Assembly: GCA_030696435.1 (NCBI GenBank)
Contig: JAUYSF010000251.1
Coordinates: forward strand, 1 to 5,049
Direction: 5' to 3'
Source: Desulfoprunum sp.
Lineage (GTDB): Bacteria; Desulfobacterota; Desulfobulbia; Desulfobulbales; Desulfocapsaceae
Length of the DNA stretch: 5,049 nt
How positions within the stretch are numbered: position 1 is the stretch's first letter; every line of letters starts with the position of its first letter. Shown piece after piece: positions 1-5,049 of this stretch. The notes under the pieces were generated by a model. That model was given only the letters and a program-made list of their open reading frames with translations. It searched no databases and was not told where the DNA came from. Both the position numbers and the translations under genes were made by a program.

Positions 1-38
1 CTTGCCAGAAGCACCGAACATGAATAGAATTATTCTGT

Positions 39-82
39 GAGCATGAAGGCAGGGCGTGGGGCTAGCCCTGTCGAAAATGCTC
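39..82 (+). terminator. Two-tier stem-loop, possible terminator or leader structure
   Basis: Two nested perfect 6-bp stems are visible. The outer stem is GAGCAT (39-44) with ATGCTC (77-82). The inner stem is CAGGGC (50-55) with GCCCTG (65-70). They are separated by a 5 by 6 base internal loop and capped by a 9-base loop that contains part of the palindrome GGGCTAGCCC (59-68). A T-rich but interrupted stretch follows at 83-95. This fits an intrinsic terminator for a gene left of the window, or a structured leader of the downstream operon. The T tract is imperfect, so the function is uncertain. Confidence 0.4.
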
Positions 83-167
83 TTGGTTGTTCTTTGGCGA
101 GTGCGTATTTATCCTGGAAGCACCGGGCACAACCGGATACAGAAAAACCTCAGCTTTATAATTGGAT

Positions 168-500
168 ATGACTGAAATACTTGATAAATTTATGCGATGG
201 CTTGATTCGACTCACCTCCAGCAGCAGGTAGGTGAGGTGGATTATATCGGCTTGTTTACCAATCCCTGGTTCATCGTCCCGTTCGGCATTCTCATCGCCT
301 ATATGGTCTACAAGCAGAGCTGGCGGGATCTGGTTATCACCGGTGTCCTCGTCGCGGTATGGTGGGTGTCGGGCACGCCATATATGAATTCTCTGATAGT
401 CAACGGCGAAATCCAGCCAAAAAAGATTTTACCGGTGGTTTTCGGCGGTGCCGCCGCACTTGGTTTCGTGATTTATCTCCTCTTTGGCAGGTCGGATTGA
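168..500 (+). CDS. Small three-helix membrane protein of unknown function
   Basis: I do not recognise a named family. The 110-residue product begins with a short amphipathic stretch (about 1-25) and then has three hydrophobic segments: about 34-48 after an NPWF turn, 54-69 containing VWWVSG, and 87-106, ending in a short FGRSD tail. It is therefore probably an integral inner-membrane protein with no soluble domain. An in-frame TAA at 159-161 fixes the earliest start. I chose ATG 168; TTG 162 would add two residues and ATG 192 would remove eight. None has a convincing Shine-Dalgarno sequence. The gene ends 11 bases before the cNMP-fold regulator, so the two are probably cotranscribed, and the membrane protein could be a partner of that regulator (inference). 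Bias toward hydrophobic codons, defined helices and the tight spacing support a real gene. Confidence 0.8.
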   Translation: MTEILDKFMRWLDSTHLQQQVGEVDYIGLFTNPWFIVPFGILIAYMVYKQSWRDLVITGVLVAVWWVSGTPYMNSLIVNGEIQPKKILPVVFGGAAALGFVIYLLFGRSD

Positions 501-511
501 TGTGAGACTCT

Positions 512-1588
512 ATGCAATTTCGTAACGGCGTATTTATTATCACCGAAGAGGATCACTGCCCGTTGTATAATGTCAGTGAGGAACTCATGGTCAGCGAGGG
601 TATTCTCACCCTGCCGGTGGCAAAATCAACGTGCCTGACCCTGGCGAGAGAATTGATCGCCATTGCCTCGGAAGACGCCAGCTATGAGCAATACCGCCAT
701 GGTGAAAGCCAGAAAACCAAATTCGAGTGCGGCGGTTGTACCGGCCTGATACGTTTTGAATTTAAAAAGGAAAAGGATTTTGCCACACTCCAGATGAAAT
801 TGCTGGCAGCCTCGGAACGTAAGGACAAACTCAAGGATGTTGCTCAGTTCGCCGGTCTGCTCAGAACCATAGATATCTTTGAACCCCTGACCGATGATGA
901 TCTGCTTGATCTTGCCACCCTGCTCACACTTGAGGAATATCCCTGGGGCTTTCCCATTGCCCAGAAAGGCGATCCCGGCACCCAGCTCTACATTATCGTC
1001 TCAGGCAAGATCGAGGTCGTTGATGATGACGGTGTGACCCTTGCCGAGATGCAGCGGGGAGAGGTCTTCGGTGAGATGAGCCTGTTGTCCGGGGAGCGGG
1101 TCTCGACCACTATCATGGCGGCTGAGCCCTGCCAACTGGCAATACTGAATCACAAGAATTTCCGCCATATCCTGACGAAATTCCCTGCTCTGCAGGTCTT
1201 CTTTTATAAACTCCTGGTGAGCAGGATCACCAAAATGAACCAGCAGCGCGCCGAGGAACTGGCCTCCGGTATGGTCGGCCAGCTAGCCGATATCTCCTTG
1301 GTCGAACTCTGCCAGATGATCAATTCAAACCAGAAAACCGGACACCTCAAGCTGGAATACGACACCACCAGAGCCCTGGTCCTCTTTAATGAAGGCGAGA
1401 TTGTCCATGCTGAAATCAATGATTTGTCGGGACAGCCGGCCTTTTATGAGATTCTCGGCAAGCACAATGGTCGCTTCAAATTTGTACATGGTTTGACTGC
1501 CGGCGAGAAAAACAAGGATGTAATCGGTGGCTTTATGGCCATGCTCATGGAGGGCATGAGACGCCTTGATGATCATCGGGATCAGTAG
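512..1588 (+). CDS. Cyclic-nucleotide-binding-fold regulator with C-terminal DUF4388 (PatA-like) domain
   Basis: This is a 358-residue soluble multi-domain signalling protein. Residues about 1-110 form an N-terminal module with C16, C41 and a C73-x2-C76 pair (FECGGCTG), resembling N-terminal modules of other Desulfobacterota regulators. Residues about 118-240 are a cNMP-binding (CRP/PKA regulatory type) beta-roll: GDPGTQLYIIVSGKIEV, then GEVFGEMSLLSGE as the phosphate-binding cassette. The Arg that contacts the cyclic phosphate in CAP-like proteins seems to align with V197, with R196 beside it, so the ligand may not be cAMP. There is no helix-turn-helix; instead a coiled linker leads to DUF4388 (about 252-335), with GQLADISLVELCQMI, the KTGHLKL strand, FNEGEIVHA and FYEILG. 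DUF4388 is known from PatA-type response regulators and gliding/signalling proteins and probably mediates protein contacts. The role is likely non-DNA-binding signal integration. The ATG at 512 lies 11 bases after the preceding stop with a weak ribosome site. Confidence 0.9.
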   Translation: MQFRNGVFIITEEDHCPLYNVSEELMVSEGILTLPVAKSTCLTLARELIAIASEDASYEQYRHGESQKTKFECGGCTGLIRFEFKKEKDFATLQMKLLAASERKDKLKDVAQFAGLLRTIDIFEPLTDDDLLDLATLLTLEEYPWGFPIAQKGDPGTQLYIIVSGKIEVVDDDGVTLAEMQRGEVFGEMSLLSGERVSTTIMAAEPCQLAILNHKNFRHILTKFPALQVFFYKLLVSRITKMNQQRAEELASGMVGQLADISLVELCQMINSNQKTGHLKLEYDTTRALVLFNEGEIVHAEINDLSGQPAFYEILGKHNGRFKFVHGLTAGEKNKDVIGGFMAMLMEGMRRLDDHRDQ

Positions 1589-1603
1589 GCCTTTGGGTCT
1601 TCC

Positions 1604-2317
1604 ATGGGCATGGCCGGAAGAGCATTAAAGCAGACCATCCTGTTGCTTCTGGCTGGGAACAACCTTGAAACAATCATGCAGGAACTGGCGGAGTATCGGG
1701 ACATGGATGTTCTGAATCCGCTTTTTTCAGCGCTCTGCAGTGTTGATGAGCGGGTACGCTGGCATGCAGTTAGTGCCTTTGGCAGTATCCTACCGCGTAT
1801 TGCCCGGCAGGATATGGAAGCAGCCAGGATTATCATGCGCAGATTTCTCTGGAGCCTCAACGATGAATCCGGCGGTATCGGCTGGGGGGCGCCCGAGGCC
1901 CTGGCGGAGGCTATGCTGCACCATGAGGCCCTGGCCCGTGAGTACCTGCATATGCTGGTATCCTATATGCGGGAAGATGGCCCGGAACCCTTTCAGGAGG
2001 GCAACTATATTGAATTGCCTCAGCTGCAGCAGGGCGTTCTCTGGGGAGTAGGCAGGCTCTGCCCCGCCTACAAACAAACCTTACAAGCTCAGGGAGTTGT
2101 GGCCGATCTGCGACGGTATCTTTTTTCCGATGACGGTTCAGTTCGGGGCCTGGCCGTTTGGTGCCTGGGGTTGCTCGGGGAGAAATCGCTCATCCGTGAA
2201 TTTCCTCAACTCGCAGAAGATCAGCATCCGGTTCGATTATACCATGCCGGTGAGATCGAAATTCTTACGGTGGCAAACCTTGTCCGGCAGGCCCTGGATC
2301 AGACCGAGCGGGAATGA
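1604..2317 (+). CDS. DVU0298-family HEAT-like repeat protein
   Basis: The 237-residue all-helical soluble protein matches the DVU0298 family of sulfate-reducing and related Desulfobacterota, recognised from the LFSALCSVDERVRWHAVSAFG segment (40-60), the signature WSLNDESGGIGWGAPEA (83-99), QGVLWGVGRL (143-152) and RGLAVWCLGLLG (181-192). Each block resembles a HEAT-like helical pair, so a scaffold or protein-binding role is likely; no catalytic residues are apparent and the family function is not known to me. The gene begins 15 bases after the stop of the cNMP-fold regulator and in the same reading frame, which supports cotranscription. ATG 1604 and ATG 1610 are both possible starts; neither has a strong Shine-Dalgarno sequence, and the in-frame TAG at 1586-1588 limits any upstream extension. 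The length and the C-terminal helix (about 215-232) look complete. Confidence 0.88.
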   Translation: MGMAGRALKQTILLLLAGNNLETIMQELAEYRDMDVLNPLFSALCSVDERVRWHAVSAFGSILPRIARQDMEAARIIMRRFLWSLNDESGGIGWGAPEALAEAMLHHEALAREYLHMLVSYMREDGPEPFQEGNYIELPQLQQGVLWGVGRLCPAYKQTLQAQGVVADLRRYLFSDDGSVRGLAVWCLGLLGEKSLIREFPQLAEDQHPVRLYHAGEIEILTVANLVRQALDQTERE

Positions 2318-2395
2318 CTGTCAGGCTGTGTGAACTTCACGCGATCTCCTGGAGCTTGACCATCCCCATCTCTTAGAAAATTCCAGCAAAACATC

Positions 2396-2400
2396 AGGAA
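2396..2400 (+). promoter_or_regulatory. Ribosome binding site of the hydrolase gene
   Basis: AGGAA lies 7 bases before ATG 2408. It is the clearest Shine-Dalgarno match on the + strand of this window and supports 2408 as the start of the hydrolase. Confidence 0.6.
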
Positions 2401-2407
2401 TAGACCA

Positions 2408-3562
2408 ATGTCAGGTGCGCAACGACTCTTCCCCTCCCTGGGCTTTCTCCAATTTCCCCTGGACCTGGCTGAACCGGCCAAAAATCTTGAGCAGGTCAGG
2501 GCAGGGCTCGAAGGCCTCACACTGGCCGACGGAGCCCTTATTGTCCTGCCGGAAATGTGGTCCACCGGTTTTGCCTACGGTCGGCTTAATGATCTGGCTG
2601 TCGGCACGGGGCAGATTCTGCAGGAACTCGCCAGTCTTGCCGGACGGCATAGCTGTATTCTGGCCGGATCACTGCCGGAACTGGTAATCAGCGGGCAGAG
2701 GACACATCTCTATAATACCCTCTATATTGTCGGGGCCGAAGGGACATACGGTTCCTACAGAAAACAGCAGATCTTTGCCTTCGGTGGAGAAGGGAAAGCG
2801 TTTAGCGCCGGCAGCGAGCCCCGGCCCATCGTCACAGCGCAGGGTCAAATCGGTTGTCTGGTCTGCTATGACCTCCGGTTTCCCGACCTAGCCAGAAGCC
2901 AGTGTCAGCAGGGGGCCGATCTCCTTATCTGTTCCGCCCAATGGCCGGTCGCGCGGAGGGCGCAGTGGCGGGCACTTCTACGGGCCAGGGCCATAGAAAA
3001 CCAGACCTTCCTTGTGGCCTGTAATGGCTGCGGCACGGTCGACGGTGTGGAGCTCGGTGGTTATTCTGCGATTATCGATCCGGAAGGTGTGGTTCTTGCT
3101 GAAGCCTTAAGCGATCCGCAGGGGGCGATTATTCACCCCGACTGGCAGAGCCGTGCAGACGTTCGCAGCCGGTTCAATTCCTTTGCGATCTCTCCCTATT
3201 CTTTTGCCGATGAATCGAAGATCTGCCGATCTGCCCGAGAGTGTCTGCAGCTGGTCTCCGGCAGAAAAACAGTTGGTCAAAGGCTGGTGTACTGTGCAGT
3301 TGGCCGGGATACCTGCCGTGATACCGACCTCAGGGTCTTGCAGGATGCCAGACGGCAAGGCGATTTCCTGCTGGTTGGCGTGTTGCCGGAGGAGGAAGGA
3401 GAGGCTACGCCGGGAGCGCGACGGAGAAGGGTGGGGGAGGCTGGTGAATCAAAGGATGTTTTGCGCTTTCTGGCCGCCTTCGGCTGTGTGGATGCCATCT
3501 GCTCGCTGAAAGATTTTTCGGCTGAAGATTTAGTCCTGCTTGGCGAACTGCTCTCACGATAA
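2408..3562 (+). CDS. Nitrilase-superfamily (omega-amidase-like) hydrolase fused to a degenerate RfaE2/cytidylyltransferase-like domain
   Basis: Residues about 8-262 form a carbon-nitrogen hydrolase domain with the complete catalytic set: E49 in LPEMWSTGF, K119 in SYRKQ, C153 in VCYDLRFP, and the helper E128 in FGGEGKAF. The PEMWSTGF and VCYDLRFP signatures, plus QWP and RARAIENQTFLVACN (about 178-206), resemble the YafV/Nit2 omega-amidase branch, which hydrolyses amides of 2-oxo acids; the exact substrate cannot be read from sequence. These enzymes are usually about 255-280 residues; this one is 384. Residues about 271-384 align without gaps over their first half to RfaE2-type nucleotidyltransferases (RLVYC, D301, LRVLQDARRQGD, LLVGV, later VLRFLAAFGCVDAI), but HxGH is replaced by R304-D-T-D307. 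The protein also ends before the KGGDY and ISST region. The hydrolase is probably cytosolic and active; the C-terminal part is probably non-catalytic. The start is backed by AGGAA at 2396-2400. The gene lies 90 bases after the DVU0298-family gene. Confidence 0.87.
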   Translation: MSGAQRLFPSLGFLQFPLDLAEPAKNLEQVRAGLEGLTLADGALIVLPEMWSTGFAYGRLNDLAVGTGQILQELASLAGRHSCILAGSLPELVISGQRTHLYNTLYIVGAEGTYGSYRKQQIFAFGGEGKAFSAGSEPRPIVTAQGQIGCLVCYDLRFPDLARSQCQQGADLLICSAQWPVARRAQWRALLRARAIENQTFLVACNGCGTVDGVELGGYSAIIDPEGVVLAEALSDPQGAIIHPDWQSRADVRSRFNSFAISPYSFADESKICRSARECLQLVSGRKTVGQRLVYCAVGRDTCRDTDLRVLQDARRQGDFLLVGVLPEEEGEATPGARRRRVGEAGESKDVLRFLAAFGCVDAICSLKDFSAEDLVLLGELLSR

Positions 3563-3585
3563 GAGTGATCGCCTTGAATATACTT

Positions 3586-3668
3586 CTATTTCCAGGTCAA
3601 GATGAGAACGCGAAGGCAAGCGAGGAGCCGCCCAACGTAGCCGACAATGAAGCTTGATGTGGAATTGG
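3586..3668. repeat. Imperfect long inverted repeat between convergent genes
   Basis: The arms ATTTCCAGGTCAAGAT (3588-3603) and AGCTTGATGTGGAATT (3651-3666) are reverse complements at 12 of 16 positions, plus one G-U pair, with T-G and C-G pairing continuing to 3586/3668. The 47-base interior is purine-rich and contains GGC/GCC pairs. The element fills most of the gap between the hydrolase stop (3562) and the stop of the convergent SDR-like gene (3682). It could be a bidirectional terminator or one copy of a dispersed intergenic repeat. The structure is visible; its function is inferred. Confidence 0.45.
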
Positions 3669-3671
3669 CAT

Positions 3672-3691
3672 AAAAATTCGCTCACAGAATT
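3672..3691 (-). terminator. Weak terminator-like hairpin after the SDR-like gene
   Basis: Read on the - strand, AATTC (3691-3687) and GAATT (3679-3675) can form a 5-bp stem with a 7-base loop that includes the TGA stop, followed by a run of T (3676-3672). The stem is short and AT-rich, so this is only a weak candidate. The larger inverted repeat next to it may do the job instead. Confidence 0.2.
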
Positions 3692-4509
3692 CCGGTCGGC
3701 ATTTCTGACACCCTGTCACCGCCCAGAACAAATCCCCCATCCAAACGCAGCACCGCTCCGGTCATATAGGTGGCCTCAGTCGCCAGAAACAGCACGGCCG
3801 CAGCAACCTCTTCCGGCAGTCCTGTACGTCCCAGTAATGCGCGGCTCCGTAGATCGTTTTGCTCTTGCCCCGAAAGCGCTTCCCAACCCCGGGTATTTTC
3901 ACCGTGCCTGTCCTGAATCAATCCGAGCATCAGTTCATTGACCCGAATATCGGGTGCTGCCTCTCTGGCCCAGGTCTCGGTAAACGATGAGACAGCCCTG
4001 TTTGCCGCACTGTAGCCATCGTTGAAAAGTGCTGCCATCGGGCCGCTTCTGCCGGTGACCGCGGCAATCGAAGAGAGATTGACCACAGCCCGACCGGGAA
4101 CACCGCGCATAAGTGGCAGACAGTGGTGATAGAGCAGCCATTTAGCGGTCAGTGTTGTTGAGATTTCCAGCTCCCACTGACCGGCATTGTGGGCATGATC
4201 GTAGCCTCCATGCACAATCGGCATGCCACCCCTCTCGATATTGTTGATGAGGTAATCCAACCCGCCAAACTGTTTTCTCATGGCGTGCACCAGCGCAGCA
4301 ACATCCTCTTTTTTTCGCAGGTCAACCGGCATAGCCAGAAGAGGGGTGTCGCGTTGGCCAAATTCCTCCAGCATCTCTAAATTGGAATCCGGCCAGTCAT
4401 GGTAGGGCAGGATCAGTGCGGCCCCCGCTTCTGCGAATCGCCGGGCGATGGCTCTGCCGATGGGGCGTGATGCCCCTGGAATGAGCGCTGTTTTTCCTTG
4501 TAAATGCAT
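3682..4509 (-). CDS. Short-chain dehydrogenase/reductase (SDR)-like protein with altered active site
   Basis: The 275-residue protein has the classical SDR length and fold order: an N-terminal Rossmann motif, VDLRKKEDV (62-70), LDYLINN (84-90), VVNLSSIAA (142-150), YSAANRAV (166-173), DIRVNEL (187-193) and a normal C-terminus, LGRTGLPEEVAAAVLFLATE with TGAVLRLDGG. Classical SDRs are cytosolic NAD(P)-dependent oxidoreductases. Here S147 and Y166 are kept, but the Lys of YxxxK is N170 (codon AAC), the helix-4 Asn position looks like T119, NNAG reads NNIE (89-92), and TGxxxGxG reads PGASRPIG (11-18). Oxidoreductase activity is therefore doubtful. I chose ATG 4509 because GAGGG lies 6 bases upstream and MHLQGKTAL is the usual SDR N-terminus. 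ATG 4563 would overlap the kinase stop as ATGA but adds 18 atypical residues. It follows the kinase gene by 50 bases on the same strand. Confidence 0.88.
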   Translation of the reverse strand: MHLQGKTALIPGASRPIGRAIARRFAEAGAALILPYHDWPDSNLEMLEEFGQRDTPLLAMPVDLRKKEDVAALVHAMRKQFGGLDYLINNIERGGMPIVHGGYDHAHNAGQWELEISTTLTAKWLLYHHCLPLMRGVPGRAVVNLSSIAAVTGRSGPMAALFNDGYSAANRAVSSFTETWAREAAPDIRVNELMLGLIQDRHGENTRGWEALSGQEQNDLRSRALLGRTGLPEEVAAAVLFLATEATYMTGAVLRLDGGFVLGGDRVSEMPTGIL

Positions 4510-4515
4510 GAAGTT

Positions 4516-4520
4516 CCCTC
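4516..4520 (-). promoter_or_regulatory. Ribosome binding site of the SDR-like gene
   Basis: On the - strand GAGGG (4520-4516), within AGAGGGAA, sits 6 bases before ATG 4509. It decides the start in favour of 4509 over the in-frame upstream ATG at 4563. Confidence 0.65.
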
Positions 4521-4559
4521 TTTTGCTGCATATCGGCGTTAAGAAAGTGTCCATTGTTA

Positions 4560-5049
4560 TCATGCCACATCAAGTTCGCCAGTCCTGTAAAAACGAACTG
4601 CCCCGCTCCCGCAGTCCAAAACCTCCCGAACCTTGTCTGCCAATTCTTTCTGAGAGAAAGGTTTCTGGAGAAAATTCACCCCTTCGTCCAATACGCCTTG
4701 GTGGGTAATGATATTGGCCGTGTAGCCTGACATAAACAGACACCTCATCTCGGGTTGGCTTGCCTGAAGCCGTCTCGCCAAATCCCGACCGTTCATCTCA
4801 GGCATGACCACATCAGTCGTCAACAAGTCAATCTTGCCGGCGAACTCCTCAACGAGACGGATGGCTTCACCTGGAGCGCTTGCCGCCAGCACAGTGTAGC
4901 CCAGAAATTGGAGCATCATGGTGGTGACCTCCAGAATCGTCGGTTCGTCTTCCACCAGCAGGATGGTTTCACTGCCACGCACAGCAGACTCTGCCTCCTT
5001 TTCCGGCCGGACCTGCTCGGTTGTGTCCATATACCGTGGTAGATAAATC
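4560..5049 (-). CDS. Hybrid sensor histidine kinase, C-terminal receiver domain (partial, cut by window edge)
   Basis: The visible 162 residues are a CheY-like receiver. Counting from the ATG at 5030, it has ETILLVEDEP (acidic pocket E27/D28), phospho-acceptor D73 in TTDVVMPEMNG, S101 in FMSGYT and K123 in LQKPF, so phosphotransfer should work. The frame is open to the right edge and reads IYLPRY just before that ATG. IYLP is the usual end of a histidine-kinase ATPase domain, and the 20-residue Glu-rich stretch after it is a typical kinase-receiver linker. The gene is thus most likely a hybrid kinase whose sensor, HisKA and ATPase parts lie beyond the window, not a stand-alone 156-residue regulator. 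The ATG at 5030 has no clear ribosome site, which agrees. The stop TGA (4562-4560) precedes the SDR-like gene by 50 bases, suggesting one - strand operon. Confidence 0.88.
   Translation of the reverse strand, partial: IYLPRYMDTTEQVRPEKEAESAVRGSETILLVEDEPTILEVTTMMLQFLGYTVLAASAPGEAIRLVEEFAGKIDLLTTDVVMPEMNGRDLARRLQASQPEMRCLFMSGYTANIITHQGVLDEGVNFLQKPFSQKELADKVREVLDCGSGAVRFYRTGELDVA

Noticed and set aside
83..111. Possible promoter, TTGGTT and TATTTA with a 17-base spacer
   Set aside because: Only three positions match consensus in each box; this is too weak to annotate.
8..125. Direct repeat GAAGCACCG at 8-16 and 117-125
   Set aside because: Two copies of nine bases 109 apart are compatible with chance and there is no third copy.
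157..162. Perfect TATAAT -10-like hexamer
   Set aside because: It lies directly before the first start codon, so a transcript from it would have almost no leader, and the bases about 17 upstream do not resemble a -35 box.
1204..2077. Antisense open frames opposite the cNMP-fold and HEAT-like genes
   Set aside because: They lie opposite genes with clear protein families, show no domain or composition of a real protein, and have no ribosome sites.
2318..2407. Small palindromes GTGAACTTCAC (2330-2340) and CTCCTGGAG (2346-2354), plus TTGACC at 2356
   Set aside because: The palindromes are short with one-base centres and no T tract, and no -10 box sits at a proper distance from TTGACC; I see no firm regulatory site in this 90-base gap.
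3388..3443. G-rich purine run that could suggest a quadruplex
   Set aside because: Most G runs are only two bases long, and the stretch encodes the Glu/Arg-rich loop of the hydrolase tail, which explains the composition.
3153..3509. 118-codon + strand frame inside the hydrolase tail
   Set aside because: I considered a frameshift, but the main frame carries the RfaE2-like pattern continuously to its stop and this alternative frame resembles nothing.
4755..5042. Open frame opposite the receiver domain
   Set aside because: It is a shadow of the kinase gene; the opposite frame has all receiver residues.

Overview
The window looks like ordinary chromosome of a Desulfobacterota bacterium, most likely a Desulfobulbales-type sulfate reducer or relative. 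This is an inference from the protein families: a DVU0298-type HEAT-like protein, a regulator joining an N-terminal CxxC module, a cyclic-nucleotide-binding fold and DUF4388, and a hybrid-kinase receiver of the style common in that phylum. Base composition is moderate and even. I see no tRNA, rRNA, CRISPR array, transposase or phage gene.

Layout. Bases 1-167 are non-coding, with a two-tier stem-loop at 39-82 followed by a T-rich stretch. Four genes then run on the + strand: a small three-helix membrane protein (168-500), a cNMP-fold/DUF4388 regulator (512-1588), a DVU0298-family HEAT-like protein (1604-2317) and, after a 90-base gap, a carbon-nitrogen hydrolase with an unusual C-terminal extension (2408-3562). 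The first three are separated by only 11 and 15 bases and probably form one transcript. The hydrolase has its own good ribosome binding site and may or may not belong to it.

Two genes on the - strand converge on this cluster. One is the C-terminal end of a hybrid histidine kinase cut by the right edge (4560-5049). The other is a short-chain dehydrogenase/reductase-like protein (3682-4509). The space between the convergent blocks (3563-3681) holds an imperfect long inverted repeat.

The most notable points are two proteins whose folds are recognisable but whose active-site residues are changed. The hydrolase carries the remains of an RfaE2/cytidylyltransferase-like domain that has lost its HxGH motif and stops before the end of the family. 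The SDR-like protein keeps the Ser and Tyr but lacks the catalytic Lys, the helix-4 Asn and the normal glycine-rich loop. No new defence or mobile system is evident. The + strand cluster (membrane protein, multi-domain sensor, HEAT-like scaffold) could be an uncharacterised signalling unit, but the sequence alone does not prove it.
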